Under the pieces are notes generated by a model. It ran no database searches and was not told the DNA's origin. It worked only from the letters and a program-made list of their open reading frames with translations. Source: Mercenaria mercenaria (lineage: Eukaryota > Mollusca > Bivalvia > Venerida > Veneridae). Taken from it: DNA of 64,000 nt. The DNA is taken from positions 51,765,001 through 51,829,000 of the forward strand of contig NC_069363.1 of NCBI RefSeq assembly GCF_021730395.1. Direction: 5' to 3'. This document shows, piece by piece, positions 1 to 12,981 of the stretch; positions within the stretch are counted from its first letter, which is position 1; each line of letters opens with the position of its first letter. The position numbers were made by a program, and so were the translations under genes.

Positions 1-1300
1 GTAGGATACCTATTCATCGATTTAATATCCACAAATCGGTTTCATAGATTTAAACAAGGAATCAGTCTATTCTAGGAAAAACGTTTCCTTGTCCAAGCTA
101 AGACGAGACTGATCAACCACATCTAACTGAAGTACGTTTGCAAAATGGTATACTAAAGAACTGCAAATAAAATATTTATCGAAAAGCACCAAATTGTTTT
201 TCAAAAGAGAAAAGATTAACAGCATTGCTGATAAGAGGCGAAATTAAAAACTAACTTAATTCGTATCAACTTACATATAAAACATATAGATTAATAAGAT
301 ATCGCAGCTGTATATGTATTTTAGAGGAGTTTATATTAAATTGGTTATTCAGTATAAAGATTCCGACGAGTAAATAAAATCTGCAAAAAGATCCTTTGGA
401 AGCAAAGAATACAACCAAACGGAATAATAGCAGACTCGGTTTGATTGAGCCTGTTCATGAGAGTCTCACGCCCCCTAGCACCGGCTTAAGCGGAACTCTA
501 TTACACATCTTTTGAATGGACTCCATGATCCCAAAGGACCAGAAAATATAACAACACTGAATACAAGTACGTGGAGACTTTTTACAGCCACCACACGGCA
601 CTTAAAGGTAGCTTTTGTGATAATTAATAAAATCTGTAAAAAGATCCTAGTTTTTATGTGCTCATTTTTGCGGTCATTATTTATTTGTTGTTAAACAGAT
701 ATACTGAATCAGAATGTGTAACTAACGTTAATTTACAATATATTTTAATTCTATGGTTTTATCACTTAAAGTGGAATTATGCGCATTTTTTCAAGTAAAA
801 ATCCAGCTGAAATAGATGTGTGTGTAAAAAGGGTGAAGGAAATTACAGCTTTTAACCCAATATAATTATCAAATTCTTCCTGTTACCAGTACGAAATAAT
901 GACTTTGCAAACATTACTTTTCTTCAAGGGGGTGATGGGGGAGAGTGGGGGGCAGTCATTTAAAGAAAAGTCAAAATGCACGCAGGAGTTGCTTCCGTTG
1001 AACTTTAGAAATCTCTACCTATAGGTAAAGGAAATCACTGCATAGAAGATTCAAGAAAAGAACTGTTATTTTATTAGTCCGATATCTGTAATCCTAAAGC
1101 ATCAACTTTAATACTTATGTGGCATTATCGTTAACTTAACACATTTAAATGCAAAGCAACCGAAAATTGCTTTTATAAAGCATTCGCCAAAAGCACACTA
1201 TGTGCAGTAAGATGCGCATGATGCCACTTTAAATTGTCTTTAAATCAATTAGATATTTGAACAATTAATGCTAGGTCAAGTGTTCGATTGCATTAAATAA
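1..1300. other. no gene seen upstream of gene 1
   Basis: AT-rich sequence with no open frame that looks like a protein and no clear repeat structure. The only frames are short (60 residues or fewer) and of random composition. It precedes the conserved upstream block of the first TRIM-like gene. Confidence 0.5.
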
Positions 1301-1312
1301 TAGCGCGTATGA

Positions 1313-1376
1313 AACTGTGTAACTTCCTTTACTCAAACCTACGAATTAACTTCCTAGTTTATTTATTGTGACGGGA
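1313..1376 (+). promoter_or_regulatory. conserved upstream block of gene 1 with ETS-type sites
   Basis: A stretch reading CTGTGTAACTTCC, then CCTACGA, then AACTTCCTAGTTTATTTATT is shared, with small changes, by the upstream regions of all four TRIM-like genes. AACTTCCT is the reverse complement of AGGAAGTT, an ETS-family core. Here the block ends about 446 bases before the ATG, further than in genes 2 and 4. Conservation is seen directly. A promoter role is inferred. Confidence 0.5.
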
Positions 1377-1821
1377 AGTTTTTCTTAACAATTAAATCAG
1401 AAGTTTTAATCTTCATTACTTTGTTCATAGAAGATACAAATAATATACAGAAACATTGAGTAAGCAAAGACTATCAAATGATAAATGGTCGATTTATTTT
1501 AGTGACAAGCATCCCAGTTCAAATTAGAAATCTATAAAAAAAAAAAAGATAGTAAGTAACTGATATTGGATACCGAACATGATAAACCAGTATTGTTTTA
1601 AACAGATTATAAAAGTATAGTATAAACTACAGCTGAACACCATTGGCAATAAATTATATATCAAATTTAGATAACATGACATGTTTTATTGACTTTAAGG
1701 GTGTTATTGTAGATAAAAAGTTTCGAACATCACTAACTGATAGAATTTATAAAGCTTGCAGTTGTAAGAGGTACTTACGCGGGCTACAGTGAATATGGGA
1801 TCATAACAGAAACAAACAGAA

Positions 1822-3537
1822 ATGGAGGTGTCTGGACGGAGTGAAACGCCAAGGAAAAATATATATCATGAAAATATTCAATGCCAGCCGTGTCAGGGAG
1901 AAGGTGACGAAGTGTCAGCGGAAGGATACTGTGAAAATTGTAATGAGTATTTCTGTTCATCATGTTTGAGGGTCCATCGCAAACTGGCGGTGACAAAGAA
2001 CCACGTGCTTAAATGTAAAGATCAAATGCCGAAAACCAAGGTTAAAATAAATCCTTCCGTAGAGCCATGCAGTATCCACAAATCTGAGATAATAAGGTAC
2101 TATTGTTATCTGCATGATTCGGTTGGTTGTGGTGATTGTATGATCACAGATCATAAGTCATGTAAAGTTGGGCTTGTTTCAGATGTAGCCGCTGACTTTA
2201 GTAACAGTAGAGAAATTACAATGATCAAACGAAAGATGGGGGAAATCGAGAGAAGAATCAGTTATGTCAAGGAAGAAATGAAAGGCAATTTTAAATTCAT
2301 AGCAAAAATGAAGGCAAAGGTAGTACAAGAGATAAAACTGTACAGGATCGAACTAAACTCTTATCTTGACCAAGCTGAAGCAGAACTTTTAAACGAGGTT
2401 GAACAACTGAACACGAAAGACGTCGCTATGCAAAATAACTACATGAAAGAGTGTGATTCAATTGAAGCTGAAATAAAACATTTTCAGGAGAAGATAAAGC
2501 AATATGAAACTAAGATCAATCCGTTGTTCGTAACAGTCAAACTTGCGCAGAAAAAAATGGAGACATGCCAAGAATCAGTAATTAGTTTTTCATCTGCCGC
2601 AACAATGAACAGTTCTACGTTTGAGCCATCAAAAGATATACAAGCTCTAAAGGCATCGCATTCTCTCATCGGAAAACTTGCCGTAGTAACCAAGCCATGT
2701 TTTACCGAACAGAAACGACGTATTATGGATATGGAAGCACAGTATGTGGGAGAGCTGAACGTTCAAGGTGAACAGGAGGCCGGGTGCACTATATCAGGAA
2801 TGGCTATGCTTTCTTGTGAAGAAATCTTGCTTGCTGATGGCAAAAGCAAGTGTTTGAAAATTTTCAATCTTTTAGAAAATAAGATAACTTCAACATATAT
2901 TACTTCTCCACCCGAAAGGCCATGGGACGTGACTGTAATCAATGCGCACAAAAATGCAGCAACTTTACCTGATGTAGGAAAGATTCTTCTCATAAATACC
3001 AAAAATGGACTGTCCGGAGCTCACTGCCTAAAAGTGCGGACAAATTGCAGAGGAATTTGCAGCATTAAAGGTACTCTTGTCGTGTCTTTTGACTCACCGG
3101 CTTCTATCCAAATACTGGATATGAAAGGATACATTTTATGTTCAGTCAAGGATACGCGTATGTTAAGTTTTCCAGGACATTTAGTTTGGAGTAAATATAG
3201 CGAGAGCATTTATGTGTCAGAGTTTACAAAGAAGACTGTCTGTGAGCTTACAGCAGAAGGACAATTAAAGGCTACATATAAATCGGATAATTTGAAAGGG
3301 CCGAGAGGTCTTACAGTAACCAGTGATGGAACTGTTGTTGTTTGCAGTGAAAATGATAGTGATAAAGTCAGCATTATGGTACAAAATGATACAGAGATGC
3401 TGCCACTGTATGTGAGCAACGTTCAGAGGCCAATGTCTCTCCTTTTTTGCGAAGACAGCAACAAAATGTATATTAGTGAGCACAGTACCCCGTATATCAA
3501 AACATTTGATTTGAAACCGCGGAATGTACACTTATGA
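1822..3537 (+). CDS. gene 1: RING-less TRIM-like protein, B-box1 + B-box2 + coiled coil + NHL-like propeller (571 aa)
   Basis: Single-exon gene. B-box 1 is seen at C21, C24, C37, C40, C45, C48, H52 and H61. B-box 2 is at C83, H86, C95, H98, C103, C106 and H111, with C114 where the last ligand is usually His. Residues about 130-255 are rich in Glu, Lys, Leu and Ile and fit a coiled coil. From about residue 305 the sequence holds repeated beta-propeller-like segments such as GLTVTSDGTVVV, as in NHL-repeat TRIM proteins. There is no RING finger, so direct E3 ligase activity is not supported. The family is known for protein scaffolding, ubiquitin pathways and innate immunity, and bivalves have large lineage-specific sets. 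A role in immune signalling is inference. The start is the ATG of the MEVSGR motif shared by all four genes. This copy is the most diverged of the four. Confidence 0.9.
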   Translation: MEVSGRSETPRKNIYHENIQCQPCQGEGDEVSAEGYCENCNEYFCSSCLRVHRKLAVTKNHVLKCKDQMPKTKVKINPSVEPCSIHKSEIIRYYCYLHDSVGCGDCMITDHKSCKVGLVSDVAADFSNSREITMIKRKMGEIERRISYVKEEMKGNFKFIAKMKAKVVQEIKLYRIELNSYLDQAEAELLNEVEQLNTKDVAMQNNYMKECDSIEAEIKHFQEKIKQYETKINPLFVTVKLAQKKMETCQESVISFSSAATMNSSTFEPSKDIQALKASHSLIGKLAVVTKPCFTEQKRRIMDMEAQYVGELNVQGEQEAGCTISGMAMLSCEEILLADGKSKCLKIFNLLENKITSTYITSPPERPWDVTVINAHKNAATLPDVGKILLINTKNGLSGAHCLKVRTNCRGICSIKGTLVVSFDSPASIQILDMKGYILCSVKDTRMLSFPGHLVWSKYSESIYVSEFTKKTVCELTAEGQLKATYKSDNLKGPRGLTVTSDGTVVVCSENDSDKVSIMVQNDTEMLPLYVSNVQRPMSLLFCEDSNKMYISEHSTPYIKTFDLKPRNVHL

Positions 3538-5267
3538 AAGCCTCGATGATAAAAATAAAATGAAAACCGGTAACCTAAAATACATGTTGTGGAGCAATAA
3601 CGAACGTGTTTTTTTTTTCGCAACATTTTGTGTTGGGTATGACAAACTACAGGCTAGAGAAAGAGAAAGCATACCCATAGTTAATGCACGAAATTTACGT
3701 ACTAATATAGTTTCTGTTGTGGAGTCAAGCTTGAAGTAGTATCAAAGGACCATATTCACTATATGTAAGCAAAGTTACTTCTGAAAGTAACGTACACTTG
3801 AACTGCATTGTCACAGTGTTAGAGTTTTAATTTCCTTCTTCAGAGTTACTCAGTTAACAAATGGATAGCGATTACACTAGTGACAACACCGCTGTATAAT
3901 GATGTAGAGTATAGAGATACCATATTAACCAAAATGCCAAGTTAATGTTGTTAATGTTTATAGACTACTGACTTAGTTGTAGAAAAAACAACATTACGAT
4001 TACTACTCTCTTATCAATTAAGAAGCAAATTTGAAAACAAATGCTAAATTTAATATCTTTTTTTTCATATGATTTGTTAAGTAATGTTTACTTTTTTAAT
4101 TTCGACAGTACATAATCCACATAAGAAACTAATTGTTTGTAAATTACATATTATGTTATATTTGTACAATATAAGATATGTTGTTCTGTTAGGGAGCTGG
4201 CAAAGGCAACAACATATGGAATTTTATTATCGCGTATTGCAAATAGCTTTTTAATGAATACGTGTCTTCTCTTTAATGTGCTGCAATTACGTGGCGTCTA
4301 TTTTTTTGACCTTGCTATATCATTTAAACACTTCGGAATTCAGTCTAAGAAAATAGTGTGTTCAACAGAGTACAAATATGGGCGTCATTTTCAAGTAAAT
4401 GTAAATTATATGTAGTGTAAGAGTGCTACTGAAAATCTGATAATACGAGTACAAATGTATTATATTGCATTAAATGCAGACACTTTTCTTTTTCTTCTCT
4501 TTATACCTATAATTAATCTTCAAAAACAATTTCAATTAGGCCATGCCAAATTGTTTAGCAGTTTGTCGGAACGACCTCATTCGACAAAAACAATAAAGTT
4601 CACCCATTGCATGTACAGGAAAAGTATTCCATTTTTTATTAGACTCCTAATTGATAACAGCAAAAATGTTTAGTGAACAGGCTTTTAGCACTACTTTTAC
4701 TTGAAAACTGACCCTGCTCTCTTAAACAATGAACCCCTTCCGTGATCAGGGCTATTCTCTGGAAAGTGAACAGGATATCAACTTTCAAAGCAATTCACTT
4801 ATAGATTTGAAAATCAAGACATCATGACCTACTTCATGAACACAATGTTCCGTAGAACCAGTAGTTTGTTGTTATCATAATTGTACAGAAAGGAACATTA
4901 TTGATAAACTTGTTACTTTAAAAGAGAGGTTAAAATGCATACAATCTGACAAACGACTACGCTGGACAATGTCAACACTTTTTGTAGCCAAGTGATTAGA
5001 GAAAAGGGAAAAGAAAACTTTTAATATTTTCAGTCGACTGACATAACTGCAACTCTGTGTAGACGTGTCCTAAAGTAAAAACAAAACTTAATGAAAATAC
5101 TTGTGAGATAAAACAAGTGTACCCGAATATCAAACCTAAGTTTCCATCTGCATGAGCAAAGTTATAGGCAATGATTGTGTTGAAATGTCTTTTTGTAATT
5201 TAATTGTAGAAATATATATGTATGTGTAATTGAATTCCAGCAAAATATACAAAAGGAATGAAATTTT
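3538..5267. other. gene 1 3' flank, nothing recognised
   Basis: AT-rich non-coding sequence after the stop of gene 1. An AATAAA-like signal lies just after the stop (about 3552). Only short random frames are present. Confidence 0.4.
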
Positions 5268-5271
5268 TTAA

Positions 5272-7580
5272 AGGGGACGCATATTGCTACATTCTCAGTT
5301 CATACAGAAATGAGGAAGGGGTGCATATTCAAGAAATTGATGGCGGGAAGATACAAAACATATTCCTAAACTGATATAATACTGATGGACGCCTGTAATA
5401 TTCAGTACTTTGTGGATAAGGATGTGGTACTATGAATGTAATAGGGAAACAGAGGTCTTTGTGAAAGTACATTCAAACCAAAATATTAAGCTTTTGAATA
5501 AGGAAAAAACAGGTTATTTACAATACCAGTGTTACAAATAATGTTGAAGGGATGAGGGATGAGATTTTCTTTCCAACTCACCAGGTTTGCTTAAACATGT
5601 AAAAATTTAACGCCACGTCATTTCAACTCGGGATGGACGCCATCTTTCTCATTGATAAAAAATGTAAACAAAATAATCAGAGTGGGATTAGCATTGCAAG
5701 GGCATAACATGACATTCTACACGATTAATACCTTAGAACAGATATGTAAGATGCTACACAGGTCTGGTGTGTTAAATGATAACGTCGATCACTTGAAATT
5801 GATCTTGAAAAGGTGGTTAATTTTAGTTTATTTACATAGTTTTTAATTTTCCCACGACTTCTCGGCGATTCACTGCAAATAGTATTAACGCGCCGGACGA
5901 ACGGTAACTCTAATTGGCATACAGACACTAGATATAATGCATTATGGCGGATACAAATAGTTCTCAGTATTTTTGCTCTGTAGAGCTATTTTCCTTATTT
6001 TCTTTGCAATTTTTTTGCTAAAATCACATGACAGATCTATGCTTGACATGTAGGTAGCATTTTCATAATGAAATAACAACATGACAAAATTTTTCGTGGA
6101 AACTTAGATCATACACCACCAGTGTAATTTGGGGTCTCATTTTTAGCTGATTTTGCAGTTTGTATGTTTGACTGAAATTATTTTTCTTGCATCAAACATG
6201 ACCCCCACTTTCCTTTTGATTTTTATTTAGCATTGACAATACTCTTCAAGAAAATGTAGGTTACAGACATTTAAAATGGGTCCTGATGTGTGCTGCGGCC
6301 ATTGGAAATAGGTCAATTTTATAAAGAAAAAAGAACAACAACTATTTAGTGTTATAACCTAATAAACAACGGAAGACAACTTAGGTGTCAGCATGTGTAT
6401 GATTTAAAAAAATGTCGATGATAATAATTTCTTATCAGATATTCGTCTTTAATATCAGAAAATTATTACTTTTTATGGACATTTATCAAAAACTATTACT
6501 TACAGTGGACTACTTTGCGCATCAAACTTGTTTCCGCTTCAGTTGTGAGGCACTTCCGTTATACTTTTTGACAATAACAAAACACAAAATGAATCAATAA
6601 AGTCACTTATAAACCGACTGCTAATTAGATCAGTGTAAGTATAATTGTTGTTATGAGATAAAGTGTTTCTTGAACTGCATAATCCATTAATTACATTTAG
6701 ATGATATTGCATTTACAACTTGTCTGACCCCGTTTCTTGCGTGAATGACAGCAGTCTCGTGCAACCCGTGCAAACAGAGTTATGTAAAGTATGGTGGAGA
6801 GTTCAAGGACAAATTATAAATGACATTAAAGTGAGGATAACTGTATATTCGTCCAGTTTTGATCATTGACATTCCTGCTGTGTATTAGTAAGTTTTGTGA
6901 ATAAGATTAGAATGTAACTTTTGCACATATACACATTGATTCGACCTCTCAACCAAATTTTATACCTTATTTTAGGGAATTTTAAGACAACCCATTTTCA
7001 AAAGTTTGTTGAATGTGTTTTGATCATTTAAGTGCATTGTAGTTCATAAATACTAAGTTGAAAATTAATAATGGAACCATTTTTAGGCCCTAATTGTAAG
7101 CCACCCGACTTCTGTAACGATAAATGTTTAATGTATTAAGGGGAATATACTCTTTTAGTTTTGGAATGTGGCATTCATTGACCACCATATCTTTTCTTAT
7201 GCACTACTTTGTAGACAAACTAAATAATATGTTTTAGGTTACATATGCAAAATGAAAAGAAAGACAGTGAACTTATTTCACTTTTTTTCTTTAAATTAGA
7301 ATCTGTAGGATATTGATAAATGTTTGGATAATGTAAAGCACTATTATTTTCGCACAAAAAAATTAATTGTTGACATTGAATGTACACAGTAAGTCGTATG
7401 TAATTCAACAGTAACTTTCTTGTTTCGGTTTTTCTCATTTTTATTTTAGTGAGCAATCCTTTGTGAACTTATAACAGTTGAAACGGTATCCATTTCATGT
7501 ACAAAAGCTTTGTACTTTTTTGCAGGTAAATTTTATCATACCCCGCCCACTTTTTTTCTAATTTCAAAGTATGCGTCCCC
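5272..7580. mobile_element. candidate 2.3-kb TTAA-flanked element with short terminal inverted repeats
   Basis: The left end reads TTAA then AGGGGACGCATA. The right end reads TATGCGTCCCC then TTAA. The termini are therefore about 11-12 bp inverted repeats next to TTAA on both sides (5268-5271 and 7581-7584). This is the pattern of TTAA-target DNA transposons (piggyBac or Kolobok type). No transposase frame is visible, so it would be non-autonomous. There is no empty site in the window, so the call rests on the ends alone. Confidence 0.45.
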
Positions 7581-8819
7581 TTAACATATTTTCGACCACA
7601 GGCACCTGGTTGCACTGATGGTAGTTTTACATAAATGAGCAAGTACCGAACTTTTGGTGCTTTTAACCTCTGAAGTAGCGCTCTCTGAGTATAAAGATAT
7701 CAACAATAAGAATCTTAAAAATTTGGTCTGAGGATAGATATAAAAAGAAAGCATTGCGATCCGCCATTATCGGCAACGGAACTACGGTCGACCAAAGCTT
7801 GACTGGTTTTGCAAACGGTAGTAAGCCACTAATTTATCGTGGCGTGGTTACTACAACTACCTTTTAAACCTATTCCATGCGTTAATATTACATATTAACT
7901 CTGTATTGCTAAGCCAGATCAATGGAGCAAACTGTTAAACGAACTGGAGTACATGTCGCTTTTTGCCTACACAGCCAGAACCATAACACAAGACACGTTG
8001 ACTAGGATTGTACAAGGACTATCATTACAATTTTTCCCAGACTTCATAATGGAGCTCCAAAAATTCATAATTTTAACATGATATCACCGTACGTTAGGGG
8101 TTCTAACTGACCAACTGAGAGCTGCATTTTCGATTACCTGCCAGTTTCCACTTGGGTATAACGAAGTATATTTACAATGGACATATAGTGACTTTAGAAA
8201 TAAATATCACACTATTTTAGATATCAAATTAAGATTTTTCACTGCACATGCTTCAGATGATGCTACAAACAACAAAACTTTGATGTTTCGTTCAAACGTT
8301 ATATGGATTTAATACCTTTATTTTAGTTTAAAGTTTGAGATTTTACACAGGTGGTCTATGATAAAGACCGAGTAAAATGTAATCATTACCAAAGTGGAAT
8401 AAGTATCTTTGCGCAATGTTTTGGACATGATAAAATTATGAATAGTAATAACTGATTTGGTCTATTGCTGTACAGTTATTTTTTCTTGTCTCTTGACATG
8501 GTATTTTTCAAACATCTGATGTTGTTGGAGGAATACATAAGGTATGCCTGCAGGTATAATTTCAATAGACACCTGGGTAGAACCACCAACCTTCCATGTA
8601 CCAGGATAAATTCTTCAAGTGAAAGATTTCTACACCAAAGCAGGACTTATAATCCACACTGGTGAAGACCCCTCAGTTATGGTGATAGTCTGTAAATTTT
8701 TACTTACCAGCACTATGTAGGATTATGGAATAACCTTTTTGACATTTCACTGGTTTATAAGAACACAGACGCTATAATAATCTATTTCATTTTCAAACTT
8801 ATAATTATCAATCCGTATT

Positions 8820-10180
8820 TAAACAAATCATCACTTTATCTTAGACAAAACTGACTTCAAAAACTTAAAATTCTATAGCCTTCTGAGCACTGCCCTCATA
8901 ATATCTGAAATTTCCATCGATAAAATGGATATTCTCAAATTGCTAGCTAACCTAAAACCAGACCAAGCTGCAGGACCAGACCACTTTTGTCCAGTTGTCC
9001 CCAAGGAACTTAATGATGAAATTGTTGATGTTTTATTGGTAATCTTCCAATAATCTATCTCCTTAGGCACTGTTCCCACAAAATGGAGATAAGGTTTTGT
9101 TTGCCCGCTATTCAAGAAGGGGGACCCGCGTGACTTGGCAAATTATCTGTTATATCATTCACTGTGTAAAACACTAGAACAAATCTATGCCTCCAATGTC
9201 TCTGTCCACCTTTCTAAACGTAACATTCTTTATGACCTCTAACATGGCTTTTCTGAAGGAGATATTGTTAAACTCAACTATTTGAGTTAAAAGATGAGCT
9301 GATTAACAGCATTTCCAATCGTAAACAAACTGACTTAATTCTACTCGACTTCAGTAAGGCTTTTGTTAAGGCTTCTTCTAAAACTTCCAGATCATGGTGT
9401 CTGTCCACAAGTCTTCAAGTGGTATTATGCATTTCTACTTGATAGAAAGTCAATTTGTAGTTTCTGAGGGCAAAATTCCAAAGAAGTACCAATGACATCT
9501 GGGTTTCCACAAGGTTCCATCCTTAGACCTTAGTATTTTCTATTTTATAATAGCGATCTCCCATTTTCAAGTCTCAAATCCGACACTTTGCCGACGATAA
9601 TATAGTATACATGTACCTTATTATGATATCAATTCTGTCGATGACAACAAAATCCTCCAGGAAAATCTTAACAAGCTAGAACAATGGGAAAATGAGTGGG
9701 ACATGGAGTTTAATCCTTCTGAATTAGGCACTACATGTCACAAAAATCAAAGCTGTCATCAAAACCAAATATTTACTCCATGGCTATATTTTAGAGTTAA
9801 TTGCCAGTGCAAAATATCTTAGTGTGACAGATCTAAAATATCATTAAAATATCATTAAATGCTAATAAACTCTTAATTTCATTATCATAAAAGGAAACAT
9901 CATAACAACCAACGAAAACGTCAAAACATAAGCATACAAATACTTGTCCGTCCACAGCTAGAATATGCATATACCATCTTGCACCCAAGCAATACTATGG
10001 AATAACCTTGACCTTGTAGAATAACCTGACCATAAATTTTCAGATGTACTGTGGAATAGTCTTGACCACCCTGACCTTGAAGCTTTCAAAGTGGCTATAG
10101 CAACCATACAGTACATGTACTAGACCAGAGAGCTATGTTTTTTATCTTTTAATGCTTGTTCTTTTTTAATCACACTTACC
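8820..10180 (+). mobile_element. LINE reverse transcriptase fossil inside copy A
   Basis: Broken reading frames give recognisable non-LTR retrotransposon ORF2 pieces in order. They are an LKPDQAAGPD-like segment, FKKGDPRDLANY-like, DFSKAF, SGFPQGSIL followed by a YFLFY segment, a degraded FADDN box (clearer in copy B), and LVRPQLEYA near the end. This order is typical of Jockey/CR1/RTE-like elements. Many stops and frameshifts are present and no 5' part is seen, so it is inactive. Confidence 0.75.
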
Positions 10181-10309
10181 ATGCTAACATTCCTTTAGCC
10201 TTCTCATTTTAGCTTATGTTGGACCAATCAGTCTTTTAGACTCTGTTTCACCTTAACTAGCAAGTCGACGTGTATCCTATGTCTATAACAGTCGAGAGAT
10301 GAGTTGACA

Positions 10310-10313
<4 letters not shown>

Positions 10314-10371
<58 letters not shown>
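10314..10371 (+). repeat. (GA)n microsatellite in copy A
   Basis: About 57 bases of uninterrupted GA dinucleotides. The matching place in copy B (23256-23343) has a longer TC tract, as expected for a shared microsatellite of different length. Confidence 0.95.
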
Positions 10372-10375
<4 letters not shown>

Positions 10376-11061
10376 CTGCCTGTAGCCACTTATGAAGTAT
10401 ATACCTACCTTTCATACAGAAATACATTTTCAATTTTTATAAGTGACATGTAGATTGTCAATAAGTTTTTTTTCTATGGTTTAATGTAGTGAGCTTGTTT
10501 TTGACCTTGTATAACCCATTTATTTTTATCACATAGTTAAAAAAAGACAACAGTCATGCTCAACGCTCAAAAGCCAGAAATAATTTAGTGGTTCAAAACC
10601 TTTTGAAAAACAAACCAGTCATTACCTGTCATACACTTCCGTTGCCTTACAGAACTACCTTATATTTGAATAATATACAAATACCTAAAATTTTAACTTT
10701 ATTTATAAAAGGGATTCTCTTACAGTAAATCAACTTTTTGAATACAGGTAGTACTGGTGCACGTATTAAAACCAACAAACAGTAGGTACAGGCCAATATA
10801 GGAAAAATACTTTCAGTGCAACGGAGTGTCTGTGATTTTCGACGAACTTTTGATCAATTTGACATGGCCTTAAAGAAATTGAAAAAATTGTTAGGGTTAC
10901 AATTGTAGCTCTATGACGCTTTCTATGCATTTTAATTGAACGCATTTATTTAATAATAAGCGTTTATATTAGTTCTTCCGCTTATTAATGACAATGCCAC
11001 TTTAAATGCCACTTTAATAAAAAAGAAAATATAACTGTCTTTATCTTACTATCCAACATAA

Positions 11062-11125
11062 AACTGTGTTACTTCCCCTATATTGACCTACGAAAATTTA
11101 ACTTCCTGGTTTATTTATTGGGACA
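11062..11125 (+). promoter_or_regulatory. conserved upstream block of gene 2 with ETS-type site
   Basis: CTGTGTTACTTCC, then TTGACCTACGA, then AACTTCCTGGTTTATTTATT. AACTTCCTG is the reverse complement of CAGGAAGTT, a good ETS-family site. The block ends about 173 bases before the ATG. Confidence 0.55.
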
Positions 11126-11297
11126 TACACTTTTGTCATGCTAGCAGTACATATATTGTAATTATAGAAGATGCAAATTATAAAATACAGTTGAGTTGGA
11201 TTAACAGCGGAAATTAAATAGTTAATTACCGTCTTAAATAAATATTAAGACTTCCTACAGCATGTAAAGACATGAAATGAGAAAATAACAAATAGAA

Positions 11298-12981
11298 ATG
11301 GAAGTATCAGGACGAAAACATGGTAGGGATAAAGGTGAGATCTTGTGTCAGCCGTGTCATGGGGAAGATGACGAAGTTCCAGCTGAAGATTACTGTGAGA
11401 ATTGTAATGAATACTTCTGTTCATCATGTCTGAAGGTTCATCGTAAAATGGCGGTGACAAAGAATCATGTGATCAAATCGAAAGCAGACATGCCGAGAAC
11501 CAATGTTCAGTCAGACCCTTGCGTAGAGCCATGCGATATCCACAGGACTGAGATAGTAAAGTACTATTGTCATCAACATGATTCGGTCGGTTGTGGTGAT
11601 TGTATGGTTATAGATCATAAAACCTGCAACGTTGAGCTGGTTTCTGATGTGTCCGGTAACTATCATGGTAACAGTGGAGAAATTGAAATGACCAAAGAAA
11701 ATATAAAGGAAATAGAGAGAAGAATCAACTTCTATTAAGCAAGAAATGAAGGGCAATTTGAAAACTGCAGCTGACATGAAGGACAAAATCGTAGACGAAA
11801 TCAAACTCTTTCGGAAAGAGCTAAATACTTACCTGGACCGGGCTGAAGCAGAACTTTTAAGCGAGGTTGAAAAACTACATGCCAAAGGTGTCTTTGTACA
11901 AAAAGAAGGGTTGAAAGAATGTGACTCAATGGAAACTGTAATGAAACAATTCCAACAGACGATAGACCAACATGAAGATAGGGCAAACCAGCTCTTCGTG
12001 ACAGTCAAACTTGCAAAGAAAAGACTGATAACGTTCCAAGAATCAGTCAAACGTATATCGTCTGAGAAAATCATAAGCCGGTGTACATTTAAACCATCTA
12101 AAGACATACAGGCTCTAAAAGTATCCCAGTCTCCTATCGGAGCCATCTCAGTAGTAACCAAAGTATACGCTGTCCCAAAAAAGAATACAATAGTAGATAT
12201 GAAGGCACAATTTGTGCAGGAATTGAATGTTCGAGCTAAAAATGAGAGTGTATGTCGGATAACTGGCATGACTATGATTTCAGGTGATGAAATTCTTCTT
12301 GCAGATTACAGCGGCAAGTCACTGAAAGTCATTAACGTAAGTGAAAACAGGATCACTTCAAGGTACAGCTGCTCTCATGAACCATGGGATGTTACCACGA
12401 TCAACATAGATAAAAGTGCAGCCACTCTACCAGAGGTTGGGAAGATCCTATTTATGAATACAAGAGGTCTGTCTGAGAGTCACACTATTGATGTAAAGCA
12501 ATTCTGTAGAGGAATTGATCATCATAATGGTAAAATCGCAGTGTCATTTACATGTTATCCTGCGGCTGTAGAGATTTTGAATATGAAAGGGGAAATTCTA
12601 CATCATTCAGAGTATCCAAGGAGCGCGAATTGTTTCCCACATTATTTAGGTTATAGCAATGATGGTAAAAGCATTTTTGTGTCAGATTATATTTAAAACA
12701 CAGTACAGGAGCATACTACCGACGGACAAGTAAAGACTAAAATATCTGAAAATCTGAAATTGCCACGTGGACTAGTAGTGACAAAGGATGGAACAGTTGT
12801 TCTTTGCAATGAAGGCGATGATGACTTGTTGGCCTTGATAGTTCCAGAAACAAGGAAACGGCAGTATCTCTTCGTTAAGAATGTGAAAAAACCAGTAGCT
12901 GTCCTTATTTGTGAAGAAGGCAGTAAAATGTACATAAGTGAGTGCAGTAATATGCACATCAAAGTATTTGATCTGAAGTAG
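11298..12981 (+). pseudogene. gene 2: broken RING-less TRIM-like gene
   Basis: Full-length relative of gene 3 with the same MEVSGR start, both B-boxes, coiled coil and propeller, ending in the shared VFDLK. Two lesions are visible. A one-base insertion near 11730-11740 shifts the frame after the start of the coiled coil, so the first frame ends at 11738 after 146 residues. An in-frame TAA at 12694-12696 stands where gene 3 has a glycine codon. Between and after the lesions the frame stays open and similar to gene 3, so loss is recent. The first 146 residues could still give a B-box-only protein if transcribed. A sequencing error is possible for the indel but cannot explain both changes easily. 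Confidence 0.85.

Larger units (their letters stand above)
7597..10834 (+). mobile_element. 3.2-kb DNA transposon copy A (hAT-like ends), carrying a LINE fragment
   Basis: The left end is CACAGGCACCTGGTTGCACT. The right end is the diverged inverse, finishing GTGTCTGTG. The flanks repeat ATTTTCGAC (7588-7596 and 10835-10843), an 8-9 bp target duplication. The whole length aligns by eye with 22793-25974 in the opposite orientation, at more than 90 percent by impression. The 8-bp duplications fit hAT, and P or Merlin are alternatives. No transposase is recognisable. The element carries a decayed LINE reverse transcriptase and a GA microsatellite, both shared with copy B, so both were aboard before the copies separated. 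Confidence 0.75.

Noticed and set aside
8465-8665. 66-residue frame kept in two places (also 24978-25178)
   Set aside because: Its conservation is explained by its position in the two transposon copies. There is no coding signature and part of it is a SINE fragment.
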